The notes below the pieces were generated by a model, which worked only from the letters and a program-made list of their open reading frames with translations, had not been told where the DNA came from and ran no database searches. Source: Macrothele yani (lineage: Eukaryota > Arthropoda > Arachnida > Araneae > Macrothelidae). Taken from it: 64,000 nucleotides of DNA. The DNA is taken from assembly GCA_039090855.1 (NCBI GenBank), contig CM077025.1, positions 101,598,489 through 101,662,488 on the forward strand. Reading direction: 5' to 3'. Of the stretch, positions 21,439-31,874 are shown piece after piece. Both the position numbers and the translations under genes were made by a program. The stretch's first letter is position 1, and each line of letters begins with the position of its first letter.

Positions 21439-23052
21439 CTATAGATGGATAAATTTCACTATACTTTTTGTCAAGTCCTCAAGTTCATCATTTTTTAGCC
21501 TGGATAACAGAAAATTGTCATCAACATACCTGCAGTATATCAGTGGTGGATCCTCGAGTTTACTTATTATTTTTTCCTCAATGTCACTCATTATAATTTC
21601 AGCAAATAAAGTTGACAGTGGTGACCCCATAGGTCCACCACGATTTTGTTTGTACATCTTGTTGTTAAACTTAAAAATGTTATTTTCATATATGTACAAT
21701 AAAATTTCTCTTAACTCCTCTATTTGTATTGCATTCATTGTCTGTAGCACATACAATTTTTCAATAATTATTTCTATTGCCTGAGGTACTGGTGTGCTAG
21801 GAAAAAGAGCTCTCACATCCATACTAGCCATATGATATTCACTTAAATCTTGTTTAATTACTTTAATTTTCTCAATAAATTCGTATGTATTCTTCACAGT
21901 GAACCTTGTCTTCATGAACACAGGTGCCAAAAATTTGTAGATATTCTTTTCTAGTTTTATTAGTGGGGAATTCCTTTTTGATACAATCACTCTCATAGGT
22001 GTATCAGGCTTATGAGTTTTTATTTTTGCAATCATTTTTGGTATTCCAGTACCCATTGGTGGGTATGCTTTCTTTATTTCATCAGGCAAGGTGCTGTGAT
22101 TTCTTATTCTAGCTAAGTACCTTACTTGAGATTCGGTTGGGTCTTTTGTTAGAATGCTGCAATTTAGTTCTTCTATAGCTCTATTCATTTTTAGATCATA
22201 TTCAGTTGTGTTTAATATTACAATTTGCCCTGTTTTATCAGCTTCACAGAATTTAATTGTTGGGTCATCTCTTAATTTAATCAGTTGTTTTTTCTCATAC
22301 TGAATTTTATCTATATGATATTTCTTTTTCTTACTTTTTTCATTAAATTCTTTCAAAACAATTCTATACAGTTTACTTCGAAAATTTTCACGTTCTTCTG
22401 CTGGTACACTGCGTGCCATTTCTTCTAAGTTGGGTATTAATTCCTCCGTTCTCGGCAGGCTCCGTGGAAACGCAAATTTTTTACCTCTCTGCAAAATAGC
22501 TCTTTGCGTGAAGCTCAAGGTCAAGTTGGAGTTATTCTGATATACCTCATACATATTCTCCTGTTGTTCTTGTACACGTTGTCTGTCAATCATCACGTGC
22601 AACTTTTTTTCCATGACTGCTCTTGAGCATTTTTTTTCGTATTCCACGATGTCAAAAATTTCTCTGAAGGTTACATCCAAAATCTCATCTCTCCAATTAC
22701 CGTCGAACTTTCTATACTTTTTATAACATATCAAATCGATTAAATGTAAACATTTCATATTCAAGTTAAAAATCAGTTTCCTTTTATTGACAATTTCAGC
22801 TCTTAATCTCTTTTTTTGGCACTCCTGGATTATTCTATTATCCTTAGCAGTGACTGGGCAATTCCGTATTTTTAAATACTTTGGTGTTATTTCTAGGTCA
22901 CGGCACGTCACCAAAAATTCTTCTTGATTTTCTGACTTTACTAATTTAATTTTAGCCTTCTTAAACGCCTTAATATCTCTCATCTCGAAGTTGTGAAATT
23001 GATTCCTATAGCGCATAATCCCAGAGTATGATAGCGACTGCAAACCCCTCAC
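21439..23052 (-). pseudogene. PLE-A unit 2: reverse transcriptase, best copy
   Basis: A 537-codon frame, the most complete RT in the window. It opens with GTG in the annotated frame; the first ATG is 12 codons in (MRYRNQFHNF). A basic N-terminal region is followed by the RT domain: GQIVILNTTEYDLKMNRAIE, MASMDVRALFPSTPVPQAIE, GGPMGSPLSTLFAEI, and YVDD at about 509-512. The residue after YVDD is Asn (YVDDNF) where unit 1 has Ile. The frame ends before the thumb because of a -1 shift shared with unit 1. The mobility state is therefore doubtful. Confidence 0.88.
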
Positions 23053-23566
23053 CTCAACTATCCCAGCTCAGAATTTTGCGTGTAATTCTCAATTATTATA
23101 TTTGCACTTTTAAGGTATTAACCTCTTGCAAAGTGCGCATAGTTTACGTGCAATTCATAAATGAAAAAACAATGAGGAATAACCACTCACCATAAAGATC
23201 ATGGTAACCTTTAATGGACCATACACTTCCAACACGTCATTCATCGTGATGTAACTGGGCTTCCACAGGTTTACAGACTTCCCGCTTACGCTTCTTATTT
23301 TCTGGTGTGAAACATCGTTTTTTTTTTCTTTTTTTCTTTTCCTTTGCCTTATAATATGTTACTATAATGCTTGTCAATTCGATAAAATCACACATACACT
23401 CATTCATACAATTCAAGTAAAAACTATGTACATAAACCTTACATTCACAGGTGATTAAACCTTAGTCAACTCTAATTATGGAACTCCTCCTTCTGTTTCA
23501 CAACCTCTGCTACTCCCCCTGCAATTGTCACACCCATTCAGCCCCGCACATCCAATCCTCTAGTAC

Positions 23567-23592
23567 TTTCGACAGGTCCCTGTCATCTTCAG
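23567..23592 (-). ncRNA. Hammerhead-like motif, PLE-A unit 3
   Basis: Same sequence as in units 1 and 2, in the third, truncated unit. Confidence 0.45.
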
Positions 23593-23624
23593 GAGGCAGG
23601 TGTGTCTCATCCGCCCACCACAGC

Positions 23625-23981
23625 TCAAGTGAGCAGAGCCATCGAGGCATGGGCTCCAGTCGCTATCTCTGAATCGTTGTGTCTCTGGCGCCATCTATTG
23701 TCCCTGCTGCTCTTTTTTCCCTCTTTCTTTTTACGCTGCTGTTCAATTTTTATTAGGGCTTTCCATTGTTCGTTTAGGTTATTTGGCTCATTAATGTTGC
23801 ATAATCTTGATCTGTTTTTTTCAATTAATACTGATTCTGCAATTCTTAACTGCTTTTCATTTTTACAGCTCTTAATAATTTTAATATCTTCAAACCTTGG
23901 ACATTTTTGATTTTCCATACAGTATTGGGTCAATGCTGTCTTAGCCTCTTTTTTATTCCATTTATTAATATGCTGGTTCAA
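23625..23981 (-). pseudogene. PLE-A unit 3: endonuclease C-terminal part
   Basis: 118 codons, MNQHINKWNKKEAKTALTQY through the basic tail, the end of the GIY-YIG domain. Its upstream part continues at 25658-26045 on the far side of the PLE-D insertion. That part includes GAIPYIENVSAEINKVCGK and GIYEIPINQQPPVSYIG (25611-25871). TTAATT flanks both sides of the interruption. Confidence 0.85.
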
Positions 23982-24053
23982 TCTATACTTTAATTAATAA
24001 TCTAAAAGCAACTTATGGGAATTTACTAGGAAATGTTTTCATTTATAGCAAAT

Positions 24054-24082
24054 TTTCGGAGAAAACTCTTCTCCTTCTTCAG
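24054..24082 (-). ncRNA. Hammerhead-like motif, PLE-D
   Basis: Minus strand: CTGAAGA, A, GGAGAA, loop, TTCTCC, GAAA. A 6-bp perfect stem in the 3' terminal region of PLE-D. The sequence differs from the PLE-A motif but the layout is the same. Confidence 0.45.
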
Positions 24083-24167
24083 GCTCTCTAGTTGTTGTCA
24101 CTTTTTGCTTGTCACTATCATGGTTACGGTTTACCTTGACGGTTACGGTTAACCTTGACGGTTTAGG

Positions 24168-24488
24168 TTATTTTTTCACCAAATCCTGCCAGATGTTAGG
24201 CAGGGAAAATCCTTTGCAGTCATTGATGATGGAATTTTGTTTTTTCTCAATCTCTATTCCTTCTTTCAGTTTTCTTTTTTGGAAATTGCTTTGGAAACTG
24301 ATTACTTTAAGGGAATTCCAATCCATGCTGTGCCCAGTTTCTCTAACATGCCTATCTAATCCAGTCTTGTTGGAGCAATTTTTTATAGCTGCTTTATGCT
24401 CAGCTATACGAGTTTCTAGTCTGCGACCTGTTTCACCTATGTAAGATAGTCCACAACTACAATTTACTTCATAAACTACTCCTTGCAT
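24168..24488 (-). pseudogene. PLE-D GIY-YIG endonuclease domain
   Basis: 106 codons: GVVYEVNCSCGLSYIGETGR, then RRLETRIAEHKAAIKN, then DRHVRETGHSMDW. This is a GIY-YIG nuclease of the type with Cys residues between the two motifs (VVY...CSCG..YIGETGR, with the conserved Arg in RLETRIAEH). It differs strongly from the PLE-A nuclease, so it is a separate lineage. It is detached from its RT by frame breaks. Confidence 0.8.
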
Positions 24489-24744
24489 TTTTAAAATATC
24501 TTCTTCTCTTTGAACTATTTTAGGGAAAAAATTTTTAACTTTGTTCTCTAAACTTGGAGCTAGCCTAATATTGTATTTTTTACTAATTCTCTTTAAAGCC
24601 TCAAATAAACCTTTGTGATAAGAAATTTTTCTAGTGAATTTTACTTCTTGCTTTTGTGGGTTCTTCTTACCATTAAAATTCAGAAGCTTCTCAATTTCTT
24701 CTTTAGGATAGTTATTTTCTGCAAGTATGACTTTAAGCTCTTCT

Positions 24745-25357
24745 TTATGGGCTTCTTTTTTTATCTGCAGTAGAAACTATTTTATTAATTTTTTCTAAAA
24801 ACTGACTTGCTACATTTTTCTTAATAGAAACTGGATGATACGAATTGAAATCCAGTAGTCTTTTAGTATTCATTGGTTTTTTATACCAACTAGTGAGGAA
24901 TTTTTCATCTTCATAATAGATAGTAATATCTAAGAAGTTTATTCTTCTTTCTTTTTGAAGTTCAATAGTGAACTTAAGGGAATCATCTAATTCATTGAAT
25001 GAGTCTAGAATTCTTTCTGGAACAATTTCTGAGCTATCTATTATAAATAAGATGTCATCCATGTATCTGCTATATAAGCAGAAGTATGTGGGTTGTACTA
25101 GTATCTTTTCTTCTAGTTTTCCCACATAATAGTTAGCTAAGAGTGGGGAGAGTGGGGAGCCCATAGCTAGCCCCGATTTTTGAATGAAAAAAAGTTTTCC
25201 CAAATTGAAAGTAGTTGTTCTGCAAAGAGAAAGTAAGCATTTCAAAAATTCCTACTAATATGTTTTTTTCCTTGTTGTGAAAAACTATTAGGTCTGCCAA
25301 GTCTTCCGCTATAAAGTCTATAAGTTGATCTATATTAATGTGAGTATACATAGACAC
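24745..25357 (-). pseudogene. PLE-D reverse transcriptase fragments
   Basis: Two overlapping frames. 24745-25245 reads SGLAMGSPLSPLLANYYVGK, then YSRYMDDILFIIDSS, then INFLDITIYYEDEKFLTSWY. 25133-25357 covers the upstream IDQLIDFIAEDLADLIVFHN. The catalytic motif is YMDD in place of YVDD. The N-terminal half is missing (5' truncation) and frames are shifted. Confidence 0.8.
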
Positions 25358-26044
25358 TATATCTAAAACTACCCATAATAGGAGAATCTAATTTAGGAAG
25401 AAGTTCTAGTTTTTCTTTTAGCTGCATTGAGTTTTTAATCAAGTTAGGTGGCTCTTTTAAAAGATTCTGAAGGTGTGACTTTAAAAATAGTTTAGATTTG
25501 AAAGAATAGAGTTTTTTGAGTCTATTATTGGTCTAATTGGTTGGTGTTCTTTATGCAGTTTGACTATTCCATATATTTGAGGTAATCTGAACTGTAATTT
25601 TGAGAATTGTTTATAGTTTTCTGGAAGCTGGTTTTTCTTTTTTTGAAGTGAAATAAGTTAATTTATTCTTGGTGCTGCCTATATATGACACAGGTGGTTG
25701 CTGGTTTATTGGGATTTCATAAATTCCTGCTCTATCTAATTGGCTAATTTTTTCATTTTTAATCACTAAATTTTTTACAGTAAGTACCTGATTTCCTACC
25801 TGTATGCCATATTTGCCACAAACTTTATTAATTTCTGCTGAAACATTTTCTATATATGGTATTGCACCCACATATTTTACAAGTTTTTTATCAGTCTTGA
25901 CCTTATTGTAACCTTGAGTTACTTCATAAATCCATTTTTTTAATACCTGTTTGGGGTATCCAAAAGCATATGCAATTTTTTCAATATATTCAATTTCTTC
26001 CTTTCTATACTGTTCAATTGATGAATGTGTTAAACTTCTTTTAA

Positions 26045-26825
26045 TTAGTAAGACAGCATTGACCCAATACTGTATGGAAAATCAAAAATGTCCAAGGTTT
26101 GAAGATATTAAAATTATTAAGAGCTGTAAAAATGAAAAGCAGTTAAGAATTGCAGAATCAGTGTTATTTGAAAAACAGATCAAGATTATGCAACATTAAT
26201 GAGCCAAATAACCTAAACGAACAATGGAAAGCCCTAATAAAAATTGAACAGCAGCGTAAAAAGAAAGAGGGAAAAAAGAGCAGCAGGGACAATAGATGGC
26301 GCCAGAGACACAACGATTCAGAGATAGCGACTGGAGCCCATGCCTCGATGGCTCTGCTCACTTGAGCTGTGGTGGGCGGATGAGACACACCTGCCTCCTG
26401 AAGATGACAGGGACCTATCAAAAGTACTAGAGGATTGGATGTGCGGTGCTGAATGGGTGTGACAATTGCAGGGGGAGTAGCAGAGGTTGTGAAACAGAAG
26501 GAGGAGTTCCATAATTAGAGTTGACTAAGGTTTAATCACCTGTGAATGTAAGGTTTATGTACATAGTTTTTACTTGAATTGTATGAATGAGTGTATGTGT
26601 GATTTTATCGAATTGACAAGCATTATAGTAACATATTATAAGGCAAAGGAAAAGAAAAAAAGAAAAAAAAAACGATGTTTCACACCAGAAAATAAGAAGC
26701 GTAAGCGGGAAGTCTGTAAACCTGTGGAAGCCCAGTTACATCACGATGAATGACGTGTTGGAAGTGTATGGTCCATTGAAGGTTACCATGATCTTTATGG
26801 TGAGTGGTTATTCCTCATGGTTTTT
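26045..26825 (+). mobile_element. Inverted partial PLE-A copy closing the array
   Basis: In + orientation this repeats the end of the endonuclease frame (26050-26365, split by a frameshift near 26170) and the whole 3' region. It joins the minus-strand partial unit head-to-head near 26045. It stops about 65 bp short of the outer end of the other units, at the 12-bp target duplication. Such inverted tails are usual for Penelope elements. Confidence 0.85.
26398..26423 (+). ncRNA. Decayed hammerhead-like motif, inverted PLE-A copy
   Basis: CTGAAGA is retained, but CCTGTCGAAA has become CCTATCAAAA. This breaks the stem and the GAAA core. One of the changes is CG to CA. Confidence 0.4.
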
Positions 26826-26837
26826 TATTTCTGTATT

Positions 26838-29594
26838 GCTAAGTTTTAAAATAATTCCAAGTTGTTTTATCCTTCGAGGCAACTCCGCAACCCAACCACC
26901 GATTAAAGTGCAGCTGTGCTGGGGAGTGCGTTTCTTTGCGGTTTCCCCATCTCGAGATGCTCTAAACTACAACCAAACAAACAGACACGTCAAAGTGTGA
27001 GAGAAAGCCATTAAACACACACACCCATTTCGCAGGCTCTTATCTGCTGGCGTTCGCGCATAAGCAGTCATTTGTTCCTGAGTAGGTGCCCGGGTTTTCT
27101 GTGTAGACTGGGAAAAAATTATGAAAAAGCTATTTCCTCAACTTTTTAAATAACCGACTGATTTTTTTACAGTGGGCAAGATATATGAAAATAACATTCC
27201 ATTTTAAATTTTGCCAAAATTCATTAGAAACTTTAGAAGTTGAGCTTTTTTTTTTTTTCTTTTGCATGTTCCACTTGTCTTTTATCAAAATGTACAAAAA
27301 CATTTTATTTTGCCGAATGTTGGTGATCCTAATAAATCCCCCCCCACTTCAAGCAGTGTGGATGAATGTTGCAAATTAAGGGCACCTAATTTCTAATTTA
27401 TTTTGAAAAAGGTTTATATCACTTACGAACTGAAGCTTTGCTTTCGTAATTCTGCGGCAGAGTTGGTATAGTTGGAAAAGTATGTACCTTCAAATGTTTG
27501 AACAGGGAAAATATTATGAAATAGGAAGATTCTTCAAAGAGGGGGAAAGATTTTTTTTTCCATAGTACTTACGAGTATTTTGACAAAAAAATACCATGCA
27601 ATGAAGCCTACCAATTATTGCATACCTACCAAATTTCCCAGATTTCACGGCCGTTTTCTAAATTCGTTGTCTTCCGGTTTTACGGCCGGAAAGAGATTTT
27701 TCTTGATTCTGTCATATTTCCATTTCTAATGCATGAAGAAATTTATTTATAGCTATTTTAAGACGATAATCCGATTCCTGCAAGAGCTGGCTGGTTGCAA
27801 AAAATAGGGTAGTTCGACGCCCGGGACCATAGATTTTCACATCAGGGTCATTCCACACAAAATCGTCAGATATTGAAATAATTTTTAAGTAACGCATCTC
27901 CGATTCTTACTATTTTTTTTTATGGGTAGCTGCCTCCAAGTTATAAAAAAAAACCCTGAAAGTTTAAACTTTTTTTTTATTTCTGATAGATTAGAAGATA
28001 TTATTTTTTGAATTTTTGTGCATAGTGGAACCGTTTCCGTAAAAACGCAAATATCTCCATTATTTAGAATAAGAAGAAATATAAAATTCATCATTCTCTC
28101 GTAATTTCTCTCGAGGTTTCAGCTTATACATAGGAAACAAAAATTTGTGAAAACAAAAGTTAGACGGGGTAGAAATTTTCTTGTAATCATAAATTCTTTT
28201 TCTTGCGTTGCTGCACCTCACAAGATTTGCATAAATTATTAATTTCGCATCTTTACCCTCACATTGCCGGAAAAAAATGTACCTAGTTACTACTGATGAA
28301 AATTTTTGCTGTGCGTGCTCTATTGGTTTCAGGTTTGTCAGTGCAGGCGCTAAAGCCTCTGTCTCCGTTTTGGATGACGTTATTTGTGGGGAGTTACTGC
28401 AAATGACCTGAGTAGGCTCCAGACCTTTCTCGCACTTTGCCTGATCAGCATCGCACAAATGTATTGCCCTTCGTAAAGATATTGTTAAGTATAAACGTGA
28501 CACTCGCCACAGGATGAAAAATTATGTTGACAAAAAAGTGTTAGGAGGATTTTATGAGCACATGTGCACACAAAACTTCCTCCAATTGTTTCCTGCACAA
28601 GTAATTTGACGTAGCGTGGAAATGAACTGTGACCTGCGAGAAAAGTTCAGTACTAATGTTTGTGTCACAAACGTAGCCAATCAATTTTAAGACTTCCGGA
28701 TTTTGGAAGTACTTATATGAATTGTAGCCTCTCAGGCAAAATGGTATTCTGTATTAACTGTTAGTTTTCTCCACTTGTTGCTTCCATTATTTTTTCTTTA
28801 TCCCTGGGTTTAATTTTTTTTTGCCGTTATGACATTAGGATCTCTGTGTGCCAGCTTATTGCTTATGAAATTTAACAGCACAATGTCTAAATATTCTATG
28901 CTGCATTATTTAGAAGCAAATAGCATCGATCTGATGTTCTCATTGCCAAGTACAAGAACTAACTTTAGCTAAAATAATTACAATTTTGATTTTTAAATGT
29001 CAGCAGTATTTTCCCTGATTGCTAGAAATTGTTGGGATGGTACTGGCACAGGTTTTTCCTCAGATGCAGAAATGCTGTCACGATTTCCATTCTCTCTCTC
29101 TCTTTCTTTTTTTTTTTTTTTTTAAATAGCTGTTTTAGTTTGCTTTTTCTTTAAAGATTCTAAATAAATTCCAATAGAAAATACAAATTGTTAGATCGAT
29201 TTGATAGAATCACTCTAACAAAATGTTAAGAGATTCTGTCAGACACTCACCATTCTATCATTCCCATTAGACTTCAATTGCAGCAAAAGTTTCTGTGTTC
29301 TTTAATATTTATGTAAAATAAGCACTTAAAGGATTTAAAGCTTCAGCATTGTATCATTTGAGGGCAATTTATTCTCTTCAGTCACAATTCTCCCAGCTTG
29401 CATTTTTGAACCTAACTGGAACTCTAAATGTTGTGAGTCATTTAAAATGTTATTTATATACTTGTGTGCACTTAAAATACAGATAAATCAGTTATATAAT
29501 TTCACCTAATCGATTGAAATATTTTATTATATGTAGAATTTAAAATAAGTCTTTGTTCAAATATTCTTTAAAACATGTAAATGCATGGTTTACC
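26838..29594. other. Interior of CAGGG element copy A, unassigned
   Basis: Sequence resuming after the PLE insertion. A 147-codon minus-strand frame (28060-28503) and smaller frames match nothing I recognise. A TTTCACGGCCGTTTTC / TTTTACGGCCGGAAAG pair occurs near 27645-27690. Poly-T tracts lie near 27250 and 29105. The part from about 29930 to 30250 is shared with CAGGG copy B (42990-43450). Confidence 0.45.
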
Positions 29595-29815
29595 ACCTCG
29601 GTGGTGCAGTAGTCTATGCTCTGGCTTCTGACTATTCGTCCAAGTGAGCCTGGATTCAAGCCCCAGATGAGGTACGAGTGGTGTGTTTCTCTTACAGCAC
29701 TGGCTCTCCTTCTTCGTGAAGCCAATGGTCCTAAATTAGGGATGGACGGATGACTGCTTATAACCCAACAAGTTACTCATGGTGGTCGTTAAACCTGAAA
29801 CAAAAAAATAAGACA
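29595..29815 (+). repeat. tRNA-derived SINE
   Basis: The tRNA-like head has ACCTCGGTGGTGCAGTAGTC (A box) and CTGGATTCAAGCCCCAGAT (B box) about 40 bp apart, followed by a ~120-bp body and an A-rich tail (AAACAAAAAAATAAG). The box spacing fits a tRNA-derived Pol III promoter. A target duplication is not clear. Confidence 0.75.
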
Positions 29816-30735
29816 TGATTTTGTTAACTATTATGTAAAATTTATGTTAAATACATTAATTTTTGTAACTATAAAGTAATTTGGGAAAATGAAAGTTATT
29901 TATCCTTTATATTCCATATTTTCTGTTTATCTTTATGGACTGTATAATCGGGACGTTCATTATGTGGTGTCTTTTTAATTCTCCCTCATATGTGAGATGA
30001 ACATAACATTATCAGTATTAATTTCAGGTAAGCAATTATTTGCAATTAAGCCTGCCTAGAATTTGATAAATCTTGCTTTCAATACATTACATTATTCCTT
30101 AATTCTCTAAAAGTTATCAAAACTGAATTTAAAAAATTGCCTGTTGACATTACAGTTTTATTCGGTTTCTGCAAATAGTTTGCTTCATATTTTGTAACAT
30201 GTAATAATTGGGCACAGTGGCCTGGTACACTTTTGCTTGGAGAAACACGTCACAAGAGAACCACAATTAAACAATGGATCAAAACCCTTTGTTGGTTGAT
30301 TCTCTCTCGACATTTCTCTGAGCAGGAGCCCATTTGGTCATTAAGCTTATCTGCACTGTGCTATAGAAGAAAGGAAAACAAACTATTCAACATACAGATT
30401 TTTTCTTTCATATGAACTGTTTCTACAGGAATGTATTAACAAATTCTGCATGGGCAGTATACCACTTAGGTTCAAAAAAGATCATGGAATTATGGTACCA
30501 AAAATAATATGCCTCATGCATTTAATTGTTATTAATAAAAAGCAGGTAATTGTATAAAGAACAGTTATTTAAAGAATTAACAAATTTATGCTTTCGTAAG
30601 GAACGCAAGAATGTAAGGAAATGCAACAATTTGTCGCAATGTGATTTGATTTGCTGCTCTGGAAAAACTCTCAGGACCACCTGGAAAACCTGGAAAAGTC
30701 AGGGAATTTTTTTCTACTTTTGAGTGAGAACCCTG

Positions 30736-31685
30736 TATTAGCACAATTCTCCCAACTTACTGTAAATTTTTCTGTATATAAAATAACCTCTAAAACTTTT
30801 CTGTAAATAACACTCCTTATTGCCTCCTTTTAAGAACTCCTCTATTTATAACATACCTTTCATATTTGCTCATATTAATATATATTCATGCAGACGTCTA
30901 TTCGAAGATGATAGGGCAGCCATGCATTATCAGATAAATAAACGACTAAGGTAGTCTGATGATGAATCCAGTGTGAACTCGAAAGGTCTCATAATTTTAA
31001 AAATTGTATTTATGCAGGCAGAATAAACATAAGCCCAAATGGAGTGTGTGTTTCTTCCCATCTGGACTTGATACATGTGCTGTGGGTATTGGCTGCCCCA
31101 TCATCTTCAAATATCTGCTCATTACATGTCCATACCAATACAGTCTTACAGTTTTCAGGCCTGTTTTGAAATTGTCCTTACTTTAATTATTGCTCATACA
31201 TTCTCATACTTAATTCTACCCTTTCTTTTTTGACACTGTGTGTTCACCTCATCATCTTCATTTCTGCAGTGCACAACTTATTCACCATGCATCTTGTCAT
31301 TAACCAAGACTCAGCACTGTACAGAGCACAATTGATCTCTTACTATGGCCTATGAAAACTTTGCTTTACATCCTCAACGATGCATTTTGTCAGAGATCAC
31401 ACCTGATGTTTTGTATCATTTATTCCATCCTGTCTGCACTTCTCTGAGAATAGTTTACATTTTGTTTACTGTTGTATTCCATATTTATGTACTCTTCCAA
31501 ACTGCTGTATTCATTTCTCTGCCCATTTAGAGCGCTGTATTCACATGAAATCAGTGCTGTAAATAATGCAACTACATTTCATGTGTCACAGCACATGAAT
31601 GCAGTGCTTATGAGTATCACAGCACTGATTTCTGTAAAACTTACAAGGAATGTTATTTTTACTATACCAGTGTTTTATTTTGTAG
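30736..31685. other. Intronic sequence, no clear element
   Basis: Contains CTGATGA near 30956 and GAAAG near 30981 but only a weak potential stem between them, so it is not called as a hammerhead. The rest is chance open frames. Confidence 0.4.
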
Positions 31686-31874
31686 GTCAATGAAGAAGGA
31701 ACGCAGCTTTTCTGGTGGTGGTTTTGACTTATCTTCTCCAAGTCACTCAAAAAACGACATGGTAGTGGAATGAGGAACAATCTCTCTTCTTCCAAACTTC
31801 GATATGTACAGGTTCCTGCTGCTAGCCAAATAGCTGATTTTACTATATTCCTCATTCCAGGACTTGATGTAAAG
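31686..31874 (+). CDS. tweek: BLTP1/tweek internal exon C, with a 1-base frame break
   Basis: Acceptor TTTTGTAG, donor GTACGG. It enters in phase 2, giving R|SMKKERSFSGGGFDLSSPS. That frame hits a TGA about 27 codons in. The frame needed at the 3' end reads RYVQVPAASQIADFTIF followed by LIPGLDVK|, which joins in phase 0 to VHYNSKTVSG in the next exon. Adding one base in the six-A run at 31749-31754 links the two readings. The exon is 189 bp, whereas the phases require 190. The simplest explanations are a homopolymer sequencing error or a recent loss. The conserved PGLDVK segment supports the family call. Confidence 0.88.

Larger units (their letters stand above)
23996..25657 (-). mobile_element. 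PLE-D: second Penelope-like family inserted in unit 3
   Basis: About 1.66 kb of unrelated PLE sequence interrupts PLE-A unit 3, with TTAATT at 23990-23995 and 25658-25663. It is truncated at the 5' end (right side). It contains broken RT and endonuclease frames and, at its 3' end (left), a hammerhead-like motif and a CGGTTACGGTTAACCTTGACG-type repeat. An inverted pair of its 3' ends, without coding sequence, lies at 33405-34030. Confidence 0.85.
16864..26825 (-). mobile_element. Composite Penelope-like (PLE-A) insertion, ~10 kb
   Basis: The block is bracketed by identical 12-bp sequences TATTTCTGTATT (16852-16863 and 26826-26837), which occur inside the CAGGG element. Inside are unit 1 (to ~19979), unit 2 (to ~23095) and a partial unit 3, all on the minus strand with a repeat period of 3,115-3,116 bp. 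The partial unit is interrupted by another PLE. An inverted partial copy in + orientation (26045-26825) closes the block. Tandem and inverted partial copies with 10-15 bp duplications are typical of Penelope-like retroelements. Units 1 and 2 differ at few positions, so the insertion looks recent. Confidence 0.9.
16662..30735. mobile_element. CAGGG-ended DNA transposon, copy A (host of nested PLEs)
   Basis: The left end begins CAGGGTTCCCACGCAACC at 16662. The right end finishes GAGTGAGAACCCTG at 30735. The 5 bases outside are TATTA on both sides, a probable target duplication. Subterminal sequences are rich in CAGGGAATTT and CTGGAAAA. A second copy at 42501-46197 shares both ends and parts of the interior. 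Most of this copy's length is a later PLE insertion (16864-26825). No transposase was recognised. hAT-like ends are possible, since some hAT groups make 5-bp duplications, but the superfamily is not proven. Confidence 0.65.

Noticed and set aside
28060..28503. 147-codon open frame inside CAGGG copy A as its transposase
   Set aside because: No DDE motifs or zinc finger seen. It lies antisense to nothing informative and could be chance. Left unassigned.
30956..30984. CTGATGA ... CTCGAAAG, possible hammerhead
   Set aside because: The intervening bases form only a weak 2-3-bp stem, and no PLE sequence surrounds it.
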